Shown: piece after piece, positions 1 to 9,933 of the stretch
Layout: the number at the start of each line of letters is the position of its first letter
Numbering within the stretch: position 1 is the first letter of the stretch
Assembly (NCBI GenBank): GCA_903834765.1
Contig: CAILKE010000071.1
Span: forward strand, 1-64,000
Length of the DNA: 64,000 bases
Source of the DNA: an uncultured Bacteroidota bacterium
Lineage (GTDB): Bacteria; Bacteroidota; Bacteroidia; B-17B0; Aurantibacillaceae
Direction of reading: 5' to 3'
Notes under the pieces: generated by a model
The model's database searches: none
Told to the model about the DNA's origin: nothing
The model's input: the letters and a program-made list of their open reading frames with translations, nothing else
Position numbers and translations under genes: made by a program

Positions 1-2680
1 TAGGTGATATAGCTGCTGGTTGAGTGATCGTTGCCACAGCAGTTTTTGTACAACTATTCGCATCTGTTACTGTGCACGTATAATTACCTGCCGCTAATCC
101 ATTAGCTGTTGCTCCTGTGCCCCCGCTTGGTGCCCATAAATAAGTATATCCACCAGCTCCACCCGAAGCTGTTACAGTAGCTGAACCGTTAGAACCTCCG
201 TTACATGATACATTAGTAATGGCAGTTGTAGTTGTGATAGCTGTTGGTTGGGTGATCGTTGCGACAGCTGTTTTTGTACAAGCATTTGCATCTGTTACTG
301 TGCACGTATAATTACCTGCCGCTAATCCACTAGCTGTTGCTCCTGTGCCTCCGCTTGGTGCCCATGAATAAGTATAAGGCGCTGTGCCGCCCGAAACTGT
401 TACATTAGCTGAACCGTTAGAACCTCCAAAACAAGTAACGTTAGTTTGTGACGGGGTTGCTGTTATTGATGAAGGCTGGTTTACGGTATAGCTTGATGTA
501 TTAGTACAACCCGATACGGTATTTGTAACTGTGACAGAATAATTTCCGGCAGTAAGTGTCGTAATATCCTCAGTTGTGGCAGAGTTTGACCAAAGATAGG
601 TTTGTGCAGCATTAACACTATAATAAATTCTACCACAAAAACTGCGGGGGGAAGTTACAGGTAAAGTAAATTCCTGTCCCAACAGCATACTAAGCCCTAA
701 TCTGCCATATCCTTCGTATATTGTCATATCTGAATTAGATGCCAATATATTACCAACAGCAGTTCCGTTCGAATAACGTAAGCCTACAGAAGAAGGAGAA
801 TTACTTATGGCTATATAGAAACCATAAATGCCAGTAGGTAATGTGATAGGGCTTGGTAAGATAATATCACATGGGTTACCAGTACCTGCTCCAGTGATTA
901 TTGAAGTGCCAGCTAAAGTCCAACCTGCAGCGCTCATGGTATTGCCAACGACTGTTCCTAGTCGATAATAAAAAAGCACAGTAATAGTGTTCGTTGTGTT
1001 AACTGAAAATTCAAAACCTTTAATTGTAGTTTGTGCTGTTAAATTAACATCAAACATACTACCTGTCGAACCATTATTTGTTGTAAAGCTGGTTAGTAAT
1101 TGCGATTGTATAGGTGATTGGGCAGTGATATTAATAGCGCCAGTATTTCCTCCAAAACAATTAGAAACATTGGTAACAGTACCAGTTACAATTGGCAAAG
1201 CATTGGTGATAGTTGCTGTTTGAGTTATGCTACTACAAAGGTTTGCATCTGATACCAAGCATGTATAATTACCCGCTGCCAAACTCGATGTAGTAGCGGC
1301 ATTACCGCCGCTTGGAGACCATGAGTAGGTATACGGAGCAGTGCCGCCAGAGGCTGTTAATGATGCAATGCCATTATTAAGTAAACAAGTGCTATTGGTG
1401 GTGAAGTTTATAGTTGCTGAAAGTAAAGCAGGCTGTGTAACAGTTGCCACAGCTGTTTTTGTACAACTATTTGCATCTGTTACTGTGCACGTATAAGTTC
1501 CTGGCGATAGTCCATTAGCTGTTGCTCCAGTGCCACCACTTGGCGCCCATAAATAGGTATAAGGTGATATTCCGCCCGAAGCTGTTACTGTGGCTGAACC
1601 ATTAGAACCTCCATTACATAAGACGTTTGTCACCGCAGTAGTTGTTCCTAATGCTGATGGTTGAGTCATCGTTACTGTACTAGTTTTTGTACAACTATTG
1701 GCATCCGTTACAGTAACTGTTTTGACTCCTGCTGGTTGGCTAGAGATAACAGATGTTGTGGCGGCTGTGCTCCATAAATACGTATAAGGCGCTGTTCCGC
1801 CCGAAGCTGTTACAGTAGCTGCACCTGTCGTTCCTCCATTACATAAGACGTTTGTTACCGCTGTTGTTGTTGTGATAGCTGTTGGTTCAGTTAATGTAAA
1901 CACTTTAGTGATACTAGCCAGATTTGCATCGGTAATCGTACAGGTATAATTACCTACCGCTAATCCATTAGCTGTTGCTCCAGAGCCTCCGCTTGGTGCC
2001 CATGCATAAGTATAAGGGGCTGTTCCGCCCGAAGCTATTACACTTGCTTTTCCGGTTGAACCGACATTACAAGCGATATTGGTTTGTGATGTTGTAGCGG
2101 TTAATGCAGGAATGGCTGTCCAGGTTAAGGCATCTAAAGAAACGTAAAAAAAGTTACCACCCGTGCTGATTACAAATTGATCAATGGCTATGGTACTATT
2201 GTTAGACCCTCCAAAGGTGCTCATATTAATAAGCGTAAACCCATTATTAATAACAACACTTGTATTAAAACCCGAACTTGCCGTTGCAGTAAATTTAGTA
2301 ACACCTGCACGTTTACCGGTAATGGTAAGTGATCCTGTTACATTGACATTAGCAGAAGCATTACCTAAATAAAGCCACATGCTATTTACTTTGAAAGGCC
2401 CGCCCGATGATACAGTGAATGTTACTAACGTATTTGTAAAAGCTGTTCCGCTATTATCTATATATTTATTATCAGAGGATGTTCCGTTCCATCCTGTTCC
2501 TGGAAAAGATCCCTGTATTCTGAAATTGCCCGGGGTTTGGGAAGTAATATTAAAAACCTGACCATTATCTGTAAAAGATGTTGCGTTGTTGGTTTCTGTT
2601 TCAAACGTTTCAGTAGTTTGGGCCCATATCAAAGAGCTTAATAAACTAAAGAACACTGCATAAAAATAATTTTTTTTCAT
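1..2680 (-). CDS. Giant SprB-repeat surface protein, N-terminal part (runs off window)
   Basis: An open frame starts at the ATG at 2680-2678 and stays open for 893 codons to the left edge, so the C-terminus is missing. Residues 1-20 (MKKNYFYAVFFSLLSSLIWA) form a signal peptide. A unique beta-rich N-terminal region (about 20-180) is followed by SprB-type repeats, with recurring patterns such as TNVLCNGGSNGSATVTASGG, TYLWAPSGG and GNYTCTVTDANSCTKTA. A second unique domain interrupts the array at about residues 495-690. The repeats nearest the window edge recur every 228 nt (76 residues) and are nearly identical in DNA. SprB-repeat proteins of Bacteroidota are usually exported by T9SS and act in adhesion or gliding, so a C-terminal sorting domain is expected beyond the window. 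The precise role is unknown. Confidence 0.85.
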   Translation of the reverse strand, partial: MKKNYFYAVFFSLLSSLIWAQTTETFETETNNATSFTDNGQVFNITSQTPGNFRIQGSFPGTGWNGTSSDNKYIDNSGTAFTNTLVTFTVSSGGPFKVNSMWLYLGNASANVNVTGSLTITGKRAGVTKFTATASSGFNTSVVINNGFTLINMSTFGGSNNSTIAIDQFVISTGGNFFYVSLDALTWTAIPALTATTSQTNIACNVGSTGKASVIASGGTAPYTYAWAPSGGSGATANGLAVGNYTCTITDANLASITKVFTLTEPTAITTTTAVTNVLCNGGTTGAATVTASGGTAPYTYLWSTAATTSVISSQPAGVKTVTVTDANSCTKTSTVTMTQPSALGTTTAVTNVLCNGGSNGSATVTASGGISPYTYLWAPSGGTGATANGLSPGTYTCTVTDANSCTKTAVATVTQPALLSATINFTTNSTCLLNNGIASLTASGGTAPYTYSWSPSGGNAATTSSLAAGNYTCLVSDANLCSSITQTATITNALPIVTGTVTNVSNCFGGNTGAINITAQSPIQSQLLTSFTTNNGSTGSMFDVNLTAQTTIKGFEFSVNTTNTITVLFYYRLGTVVGNTMSAAGWTLAGTSIITGAGTGNPCDIILPSPITLPTGIYGFYIAISNSPSSVGLRYSNGTAVGNILASNSDMTIYEGYGRLGLSMLLGQEFTLPVTSPRSFCGRIYYSVNAAQTYLWSNSATTEDITTLTAGNYSVTVTNTVSGCTNTSSYTVNQPSSITATPSQTNVTCFGGSNGSANVTVSGGTAPYTYSWAPSGGTGATASGLAAGNYTCTVTDANACTKTAVATITQPTAITTTTAITNVSCNGGSNGSATVTASGGAGGYTYLWAPSGGTGATANGLAAGNYTCTVTDANSCTKTAVATITQPAAISP

Positions 2681-3092
2681 ATAGTTTTTTAAAATAATAA
2701 TTAAAAATAAATTGCAAATAATTTAACTTACAGTTTGGTACTCTATCCATGAATTATTTATTAAAATAAATACCCATTTCAATCCATGCCTGTCATTTTA
2801 TGATTTATATCATACTATTATTGTCATTATTTTTTTGTAATAATAAATAAATAATTAATACGCGTTTTGGGTTTGGGACGAAAGTGCTTAGGTTAGGGCT
2901 GAAACCTATGAAGTTTGGGAAGTTGGTGATAGAAAGTGACGCTAAAACAATCGGTTTGGCTTAAAAGTATATTAGTAAGGCAAAATAAAACTTAAAATTG
3001 AGGAGAGGAAAACGTTATACTTGTTGTTACGCCAATAGTTTTAGTTTTTTTTCTGCTACATATTAGTGCGTTTTATTGATCAGCAAAGGCTG
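2681..3092. other. Intergenic region, no gene recognised
   Basis: This 412-nt AT-rich gap lies between the divergent end of the response-regulator gene and the start of the repeat protein. It must hold the promoter of the minus-strand surface protein. I see no good TAnnTTTG box, no RNA gene and no convincing terminator. A short imperfect hairpin (AGGTT...AACCT near 2891-2908) is too weak to call. Confidence 0.5.
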
Positions 3093-3824
3093 TTATGGGT
3101 TAATGCCCAATTTTTTAATAAGCTCGGCTTTATAGTCTTTTGAGAGCGGTATTGTTTCGTTATATATGATAATAGAATCCCCCATGATTTTATCAATATA
3201 ATTAAGGTTTGCCACATACCTTCGGTGAATTTGCATTAAAAAATTTGCTGAGATTAATTGTAATATTTCGGGCATTGTTGTTCTTACTAATTGGCTTCTG
3301 TCATTAGTCATTGTTATTTTTACATAATTATGTTCGGTTGACATGTAAATAATTTCGTTGATGTTTACTTTACAAAAATGGTAACCATCCTTAACAAACA
3401 AAAAATCTTTTTTAGCAAACGTATCTGTATTGGTTTGTTTTTGATTGCTGTTGGTATAATTAGCGAAGGCAATTTCTATAGCAGCAAATAATTCTTCCTT
3501 TTTAAATGGCTTAACGATATAAGCATTAGGCTTAACTTTTTTGGCACGTTCAATAGTTGTCACATCACTGTTTGATGTTAAAAATATAAATGGCAGTTGG
3601 TATAATTCATTTACTTTCTCAGCAATATCAATCCCATCTTTTTTACCCGAAAGGTTAATATCGATCAGTAGCAAGTCAGGTTTTTCGTTTTCAATCATTT
3701 CTAACGCTTCAGAATAATTGATGGCTGCACCACAATGTTTGTAGTCCAATTCTTCCAAGGTATTGATAATGGTGCGCGCAATAATGAGTTCATCTTCTAT
3801 TACTCCAATTTTAAGTGTCATCAT
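3093..3824 (-). CDS. LytTR-family response regulator
   Basis: This 243-residue DNA-binding response regulator has an N-terminal receiver domain (about 5-120). Its acidic pocket is near E11-D12 and the phospho-acceptor Asp is at about residue 55 (LLLIDINLSG). The conserved T is in FLTSN and the conserved K in IVKPFKKEE. A C-terminal LytTR domain (about 145-240) contains IYMSTEHNYVKI and MQIHRRYVANLNYIDKI, typical of LytTR proteins that bind promoter direct repeats. It lies 3 nt downstream of the sensor kinase gene, so the two are almost certainly co-transcribed and form one two-component system. The regulated genes are not identifiable; the adjacent surface protein is an obvious but untested candidate. 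Confidence 0.93.
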   Translation of the reverse strand: MMTLKIGVIEDELIIARTIINTLEELDYKHCGAAINYSEALEMIENEKPDLLLIDINLSGKKDGIDIAEKVNELYQLPFIFLTSNSDVTTIERAKKVKPNAYIVKPFKKEELFAAIEIAFANYTNSNQKQTNTDTFAKKDFLFVKDGYHFCKVNINEIIYMSTEHNYVKITMTNDRSQLVRTTMPEILQLISANFLMQIHRRYVANLNYIDKIMGDSIIIYNETIPLSKDYKAELIKKLGINP

Positions 3825-3827
3825 AGT

Positions 3828-6650
3828 CTAATCTTGTTTTTTTCGTTCATCAATATTAGTAAAATGTATCGTAAAAAAAGCACCCTTTTTGTTCTCATAC
3901 GTTATGGTTCCTTTTATCTGACGGGTAAGATCTTTAATCAATTGCATTCCCATGGATGAAGGTTTGTTTAAATTAAAATCAGCTGGCAATCCAGGACCAT
4001 TGTCGTAATACTGTAGTTCAAAATGCCCTTCTTTTATTAATTTAATGGCAATTGCAATGGCAGGATTTAAATTATTTGAAATGGCATACTTACATGAATT
4101 TGTAATTAACTCGTTTAATATTAGTCCCAAAGGAACAGCGGTATCAATATCAAGATACATTTTTTCAGGTATAGCAATATTTACCGTTACAGATTTTTCT
4201 TCTCTTAAAAGTGCATTCTGTATTTGTTTATACAAATCATTCACAAATATCCTAAGATCAATATGACTCATATCTTCAAACTCATATAAATTTTTATGAA
4301 TCAGAGCAATACTATGTATTCGGTTTATACTTTCGTTTATTAAAGCACTCTCATTAGCACTTGCTTTTTTGTTTTGAATTTCGAGTAAACCTGAAATAAT
4401 TTGTAAATTATTTTTTACTCGATGGTGTATTTCTTTTAAATGCACTTCTTTTTCTTTAAGCATGCCATTGAGTTGTTGAGTTCGTTTAGCTACCGATTTT
4501 TCTAAAAAATCTTTGTCTTTTAAAAGTTTACGAGTTCTAAATTTTATAAAAGCGATGATGCCTATTAGGATAAGAACACAAGACGATATAATGAACCATG
4601 TTTGAAGGTAAATTGGAGGAACCGCTTCTATTGGAAGTTTAATCGCATTATCCTGCCATGTTCCATCTTTTAATTGCGCTTTTATTTCAATGATATATGA
4701 TCCATATGGAAGGCTTCCAATGGTGATACTATTATCGTTGGTATAAATCCATTCATCTTGAATGCCATTAATTTTATAGGCATATTGTTTTTTCCAAATT
4801 TGGTAGTCCAACAGAGCAAATTCAATTTTTATAAACTTATCTTCTGGCCTCCATATGATTTTTTGATTTGAATTTTTGGCAAACCAAGGGATATTAATTT
4901 CTTTGTTTTTAGAGTATTTTTTGATGTTGATGATATGAAGTGGAACTTTTTGTTGCTCGTTTTTGAGCATAAAACTTTCTGGATCAAATCCAACAACACC
5001 ATTCATACCTCCAAAATAAAGCCAACCATCTTTTGATTTGAATGATGATGTTCGATTAAATTCATGATGAGGCAGGCCATCTTCGTTTTTGTATAAGGTA
5101 ACTTGTTTATTTTTTTTATTAAATTTCATGATGCCATCATCCGAACTCACCCAAAGATTGTTCACATCATCTTCTTCAATGCGATAAAGAGTCATTGACG
5201 GTAGGCCATCATTCATGGTATATAAACGTGTTTTTTTAAGATCACTATTCTTATTCCAATCCCACTGAATCAAGCCATCTCCATTGGAGGCAATCCACAA
5301 GCAGTTATTTTTATCTTCATGGATATCAAGGATGGACGATATTGGTAGATACTTGTTTTCATCTTTGCTAAGAGGTCCAAAATAATTAGATATTTTTTCA
5401 TTTTGAATGATATAGATACCGTTTTCAGCTACAGCTGTAATGCCTTTTGATGTTTTTACAATCCTATAAACGTTTTTTACAACAGGGATTTTATTTGAAG
5501 CTTTTTGAAGTAACCATTTTTTTTGGTTGAAGCGATTGTATGCAAAAATCGATTGAGAGGTTCCTATATATAAAATGGAATCAGAATACTGAAACACACA
5601 GGTTGAAAACACCTTTTCTGAAGTTACCTCATTTACAAGGCGAATACGATTTAGCGTCACTTTGTCAAATTCAAATAAACCACTTCCAAATGCATAGAGA
5701 TTATTATTAATGCCAATAATGGCCCAGGCAGGAGCGAAGAGTGTTTGTTCTAAGTTTTTTTTAGAGGAAAACATGGAGGCCATAACATTTGCAAAAACGG
5801 TCTTCTGCCCATTGTTATCGATATCCACATAAATACCTCTTGCTTGTGGCCATGGATACAAACTTTGCTGTGTATTGGTGAAATAGGAATAAAAATGATT
5901 TCTCTTATATTTTATTTTATAAACGCCTTGGGACATGCAGATCCAAAGGTTACCCAATGCATCTTTAAAAAAATAATTGATACGTCCTTCGTTGCCCTCA
6001 AAAAGGTCAGAACTATTTAGCAATTTTATGGATAACTCACCCTCTATATAATATATCCCATCTTTTTTTGAATAAATTAGTTTTGCTTTATTCTCTGGCA
6101 TAACGTATATGCGGGAGTTTGCTTCAATGCGTAGCTTTTTGTTTATGGAATCATTTCCACTAACCCACTCAATTTTATAAATAATGTCTTTATCGATATA
6201 ATGATAAATCCAGTTATTCTTATTAATATTCTTAAATGAAGAGGTCGTTTTATTATAAGGGATTATTTTAAAAGTGTTGACATTAAAAATATCTGTTTTG
6301 CCAGACGGGCTGGTAGGAGACCATCGCAAGCCGTGCTGTATAATTAAACGATTTTCCCCATCGACAAACAAATTGGAAATGATGTTAGATGAGAGTCCAT
6401 CCTTTGTGGTAAATAGTATGATGTTTTTTCCATCATAGCGATTCAACCCAAATTTTGTTCCAAACCAAATGAATCCATTTTGATCTTGTGCAACACAATA
6501 CACTTCCCTAGATGCAAGGCCATCTTTAGTAGAAATAAATTGTTTTTCGATGGTATAGGTGTTTATTCTGTCATCTTGGTTTGATTGAGCTAAACACTTG
6601 TAACTAATTACGCATAATAACAAAAATATACCAAGATGAAATTTACTCAT
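3828..6650 (-). CDS. Beta-propeller sensor histidine kinase (HisKA_2 type)
   Basis: This 940-residue inner-membrane sensor begins with a signal peptide (residues 1-21). A large periplasmic region of two-component-regulator propeller repeats follows (about 30-590; units such as GLASREVYCVAQDQNGFIWFG and NNLWVSSDDGIMKFN). A Y_Y_Y-type Ig domain (about 600-685) precedes one membrane helix (about 687-705) and a coiled segment. The phospho-acceptor His lies in HHRVKNNLQIISGLLEIQ (about 740), the HisKA_2/DHp form. The ATPase domain has an N box (ELITNSCKYAI) and a G1 box (YDNGPGLPADF, about 883). Similar sensors in Bacteroidota detect extracellular polymers or envelope states, but here the ligand is unknown. 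It pairs with the LytTR regulator directly downstream. Confidence 0.93.
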   Translation of the reverse strand: MSKFHLGIFLLLCVISYKCLAQSNQDDRINTYTIEKQFISTKDGLASREVYCVAQDQNGFIWFGTKFGLNRYDGKNIILFTTKDGLSSNIISNLFVDGENRLIIQHGLRWSPTSPSGKTDIFNVNTFKIIPYNKTTSSFKNINKNNWIYHYIDKDIIYKIEWVSGNDSINKKLRIEANSRIYVMPENKAKLIYSKKDGIYYIEGELSIKLLNSSDLFEGNEGRINYFFKDALGNLWICMSQGVYKIKYKRNHFYSYFTNTQQSLYPWPQARGIYVDIDNNGQKTVFANVMASMFSSKKNLEQTLFAPAWAIIGINNNLYAFGSGLFEFDKVTLNRIRLVNEVTSEKVFSTCVFQYSDSILYIGTSQSIFAYNRFNQKKWLLQKASNKIPVVKNVYRIVKTSKGITAVAENGIYIIQNEKISNYFGPLSKDENKYLPISSILDIHEDKNNCLWIASNGDGLIQWDWNKNSDLKKTRLYTMNDGLPSMTLYRIEEDDVNNLWVSSDDGIMKFNKKNKQVTLYKNEDGLPHHEFNRTSSFKSKDGWLYFGGMNGVVGFDPESFMLKNEQQKVPLHIINIKKYSKNKEINIPWFAKNSNQKIIWRPEDKFIKIEFALLDYQIWKKQYAYKINGIQDEWIYTNDNSITIGSLPYGSYIIEIKAQLKDGTWQDNAIKLPIEAVPPIYLQTWFIISSCVLILIGIIAFIKFRTRKLLKDKDFLEKSVAKRTQQLNGMLKEKEVHLKEIHHRVKNNLQIISGLLEIQNKKASANESALINESINRIHSIALIHKNLYEFEDMSHIDLRIFVNDLYKQIQNALLREEKSVTVNIAIPEKMYLDIDTAVPLGLILNELITNSCKYAISNNLNPAIAIAIKLIKEGHFELQYYDNGPGLPADFNLNKPSSMGMQLIKDLTRQIKGTITYENKKGAFFTIHFTNIDERKKQD

Positions 6651-6841
6651 GTGTCTTTTTTCTATGCTATTTTAATTAAAAAAAACTGAATGTAGTCAAT
6701 TTGTTTTAAATTTCACAAAGATTATACTTACTTTTCCTTCTCTATTTAACATATATGAAATAGCCATGTTTGCCGAAACACAAACACCAATTATTAAACT
6801 GGCTATACCATATGGTAAATAAAAAACAATAATTTAGACAT

Positions 6842-7651
6842 ATGAAAAAAGTAGTTTTTTTAATTCTCGCGCTATTTTCAATTACTAATAGTTACGCTCA
6901 ATTAATTGAGGAGTACCGAGAATGTGCGGTTGAAAGGTTCAATATGAGAGATTATCAAGGCGCTATCGAATACTTCACTAGAATTATTGAGATTAATCCA
7001 AAGGACTCGTCAACCTATTTTGATAGGGCGATGACAAAAGAATATATAAAAGATTATAAAGGGGCTATTGAAGATTTCACAAAAGGTATTGAACTTGACT
7101 CAACAAGCATAGATAATTACTTTTTAAGAGGCATCGTAAAAAACAAGTTGAAAGATTACAAAAGCGCAATTATAGATTTTGATAAAACAGTGAAACTTGA
7201 AGCTGGAAATGCCGATGCTTATTACTATAGGGGAATTGCTAAAGTAGAACTTAAAGAGTTAAGCAATGCAATTATTGATTTCACAAAAGCAATTGAAAAA
7301 AGAACGAATCACTTCGAAGCATATACTAATAGAGGAAGTGTGAAATTTCAATTAAAGGATTATACTAATGCCTTAATCGATTTCAATAAAGCCATCGAAT
7401 TTGATTCGACTTATGCAGATGCTTATTATTATAGAGCAAGAACAAATGCTGCCTTAAAAAATGATAAAAAAGCTATTTTTGATTTTGATAAAGCCATTGA
7501 ATTAAATCCAACTAATGCAGAATATTACTTGTATCGCGGAGAAGTAAAATTACAATTAGGCCAAAAAGAAAGCGGTTGCATGGACATCCGCAAATACTTA
7601 GAGTTAGGCGGAGAAGATAAAGAAAAAGCTAGTAAAATTCTATCTCATTGA
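6842..7651 (+). CDS. Secreted TPR-repeat protein
   Basis: This 269-residue protein starts with a signal peptide (MKKVVFLILALFSITNSYAQ), so it is probably periplasmic. About six consecutive 34-residue tetratricopeptide repeats fill residues 25-255. They recur with the pattern A-Y-Y-Y-R-G/A-x-A-K/R...L-K-D-Y-x-x-A-I-x-D-F-x-K-A-I-E. TPR solenoids bind protein partners; nothing in the sequence shows which. It is transcribed divergently from the histidine kinase, with a 191-nt gap shared between the two starts. No enzymatic domain is present. Confidence 0.85.
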   Translation: MKKVVFLILALFSITNSYAQLIEEYRECAVERFNMRDYQGAIEYFTRIIEINPKDSSTYFDRAMTKEYIKDYKGAIEDFTKGIELDSTSIDNYFLRGIVKNKLKDYKSAIIDFDKTVKLEAGNADAYYYRGIAKVELKELSNAIIDFTKAIEKRTNHFEAYTNRGSVKFQLKDYTNALIDFNKAIEFDSTYADAYYYRARTNAALKNDKKAIFDFDKAIELNPTNAEYYLYRGEVKLQLGQKESGCMDIRKYLELGGEDKEKASKILSH

Positions 7652-7837
7652 TTTGCTTTATTCTTTCGGAATTACTCTCTAATAATAAATCTGACTACAA
7701 CATCGGCTCACTATTTTCCTAAATCATTAAATAGAATTAGTTCTCGTCCGTAATTATAGGATTTTATTAAAAACTCAGATTGTCTTCAGGTTTTGTTTTT
7801 ATATTTGCTTTTAAATAAAATTAATGATTTTGAACCT

Positions 7838-8641
7838 ATGAAAAAACTATTATCTAAATTAACTATTGTAGCAGCTGCAATTTACTTTACAACATCATTG
7901 ACCGCACAAACAGCTGGTACATTAACTGTTATTTATACACCAACCGTTCCATCAACAGCAACATTTTATTCTTCGCCAAGACATTTAGGTGCTGCGTGGA
8001 TTGAAACTAGCACTGGTACTTTTGTTAAAACAAAAATAAAATACTGCGGAGGCAATTGTGATCATGTTAACACTTCAACTTGGGCAACTGCATCTGCGGG
8101 TAATACAACAGGCGCTGATGTTTCGTCTGGAGCTACAAAAACATCATTGGCTCCTATAACTTTTACATGGAATGGAACTAATGTAGCCGGCACTGTAGTT
8201 GCAGATGGCGCTTATAATGTTAAAATTTATGAAGTATGGAACCACGGTTCAACAACTAATCAACTTCAAACTTCTACCGTAGCCTTCACAAAAGGCACAA
8301 CTGCATCAACAGTAACACCGGCAGCTACTAACTGGCTTAAGAACGTTTCTATTATCTGGCACCCTGCAGTAACAAATGGCATTGACGAAAGTACTATTGT
8401 AAATCCAGTAATATCTGTATATCCTAACCCAACTGAAGGAATATTTAATGTTGATTTTAAAAATGCAACTAGTATCAAAGTATTAAATACATTAGGTGCT
8501 GTTATTTATGAAGAAAAAATTGATCAATTAACAGAGGGAACTAAAAGCATTGATTTAATTAATTTCACAAATGGAATTTATTTTATCAATGTTTCAAACG
8601 GTATAAACTCCTCTAATCACAAAATTATTTTAAATAAATAA
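7838..8641 (+). CDS. DUF2271-like protein with T9SS type A sorting domain
   Basis: I prefer the ATG at 7838 over an in-frame ATG 45 nt upstream, because it opens directly into a signal peptide (MKKLLSKLTIVAAAIYFTTS, ending near LTAQ) and gives 267 residues. Residues 25-175 resemble DUF2271: an AAWIE strand, the segment D94-V-S-S-G-A-T-K-T-S103, then TWNGTN and DGAYNVKIYEVWNHG. Residues about 190-267 are a type A T9SS sorting domain (VYPNPTEGIFNVDF, GIYFINVSNG, KIILNK end), so the protein should be exported across the outer membrane and anchored or released there. The D-x-x-S-G-A-T string resembles ApbE flavinylation sites, and apbE is the next gene, convergent. The flavin link is inference; the DUF2271 call is by motif only. 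Confidence 0.72.
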   Translation: MKKLLSKLTIVAAAIYFTTSLTAQTAGTLTVIYTPTVPSTATFYSSPRHLGAAWIETSTGTFVKTKIKYCGGNCDHVNTSTWATASAGNTTGADVSSGATKTSLAPITFTWNGTNVAGTVVADGAYNVKIYEVWNHGSTTNQLQTSTVAFTKGTTASTVTPAATNWLKNVSIIWHPAVTNGIDESTIVNPVISVYPNPTEGIFNVDFKNATSIKVLNTLGAVIYEEKIDQLTEGTKSIDLINFTNGIYFINVSNGINSSNHKIILNK

Positions 8642-8660
8642 TTATTAACTTATATAACTA

Positions 8661-8696
8661 AAAAGAGTCTGTTTCATTATTGAAACAGACTCTTTT
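8661..8696. terminator. Perfect bidirectional intrinsic terminator
   Basis: A 16-bp perfect stem (8661-8676 with 8681-8696) encloses the loop TTAT and is followed by a T-run. The 5' arm starts with A residues, so it can work in both directions between the convergent DUF2271-like gene and apbE. It lies 20 nt after the DUF2271 stop codon. Confidence 0.93.
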
Positions 8697-8836
8697 TTTA
8701 TGTTAAAACTGAAAGCTGTAAATATAAATTCGAAATCAAATACAACTTCACACAGATAGAGTAACTAGATGTAACATTGCACAGTCAGCCTAAACATGTT
8801 TCAGGGCTCTATAAGAAAATGAAACAATGGTTTATA

Positions 8837-9850
8837 TTAATTCTGCTCTTCTGCTTCAGTTAAAATAGATTTCAAGCCTTGTGTTTCGTATACTTGATAA
8901 TTTCCTTTATCATCCGAATAAATTAAATATGCTTGTAGCTCTGGATGAGCAATCAAAAATTCTTTTGCTTTATCAAGCCCCATAACAAGTATACCTGTTG
9001 CATTGGCATCAGAAGAAATACATTCTGTTGCAAAAACAGATGCGCTTAGTAAATTATTTTTTGTTGGATAGCCTGTTTTAGGATCTATATGATGATGATA
9101 CTTAACTCCGTCTTCTAAAATGAAACGACGGTAATTTCCGGAAGTAGCAATTGCTAAATTTTCTAATTTAACCAATGCTTTAAAGGCATTTTCAGATTCT
9201 TTATTATCAATTGGTTTTTCAATTCCTATTTTCCAATTATCACCATTCGGTTTTTTCCCTTTTGCAAATACCTCTCCTCCAATCTCTACAATATATGATG
9301 TAATTCCCATAGTACTTAAAAATTCAGAAACAACATCAACAGAATAACCTTGCGCAAAAGCATTAAAATCTAAGGATACGCGAGGATCTTTTTTAATTAC
9401 TTTATTGCCTTTTAATTCGATTAAATTAAAACCAACAAATTTAAGAATGCTATCAATTTTTGTTTTTTCTATTTTTTGTTTTTTTCCAGGACCGAAACCC
9501 CAAGCATTTACTAATGGATAAACCGTTGGATCAAATGCACCATTCGTATTTTTCCATACTTCTTTTGCCTTATTAAAACAAGCTATAAAGTATTTATCAA
9601 CCTTAACTTTTTTATCATTTGCATTAACACGCGATATAATGGATGTTGGAACATAGGTGGATACTGACTTATCAAAATCAGTTAATATTTTTTCTATCTC
9701 TGGTTGAAGATCTCTATTTTTAGAATCAAAATAAGTAATATGATAACTTGTTCCTTGAGCTAATCCCTCCATACGCATAGGCTCTTGTTGAGCATTAATA
9801 AAGGTTATAAACAAAAAAATAAAACTAAATGTATACCCAATTTTTTTCAT
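8837..9850 (-). CDS. apbE: FAD:protein FMN transferase (ApbE)
   Basis: ApbE moves FMN from FAD onto a Thr/Ser of extracytoplasmic proteins (RnfG, NqrC and FMN-binding domains), using Mg2+. The protein is 337 residues with a signal peptide (about 1-20, cut after FINA) and no lipobox Cys, so it is probably soluble in the periplasm. Typical motifs are GTSYHITYFD near the N-terminus, DFNAFAQGYSVD (usual form D-x-G-G-x-A-K-G-Y), YIVEIGGEVFAKG, and YHHHIDPKTGYPT followed by SSDANATGILVMG, which hold the metal and flavin ligands. The natural acceptor is not proven. The convergent DUF2271-like gene is the only nearby candidate; no Nqr or Rnf genes are in the window. Confidence 0.93.
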   Translation of the reverse strand: MKKIGYTFSFIFLFITFINAQQEPMRMEGLAQGTSYHITYFDSKNRDLQPEIEKILTDFDKSVSTYVPTSIISRVNANDKKVKVDKYFIACFNKAKEVWKNTNGAFDPTVYPLVNAWGFGPGKKQKIEKTKIDSILKFVGFNLIELKGNKVIKKDPRVSLDFNAFAQGYSVDVVSEFLSTMGITSYIVEIGGEVFAKGKKPNGDNWKIGIEKPIDNKESENAFKALVKLENLAIATSGNYRRFILEDGVKYHHHIDPKTGYPTKNNLLSASVFATECISSDANATGILVMGLDKAKEFLIAHPELQAYLIYSDDKGNYQVYETQGLKSILTEAEEQN

Positions 9851-9933
9851 AAACTATAACGTAATGGTGATGCGCAAAGTTATGATTATATGTCGTATTT
9901 AAAATTTGAACATCATAAAAAAATATTTTTTTA

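Noticed and set aside
1-700. Regular repeats that could suggest a CRISPR array
   Set aside because: The period is 228 bp, the repeats are long and coding, and no short repeat/spacer pattern or cas gene is present.
987-2561. Plus-strand open frames opposite the SprB-repeat gene
   Set aside because: The complementary strand reads as one continuous 893-codon protein with clear repeats; the plus frames are hydrophobic artefacts of Thr/Ser-rich antisense DNA.
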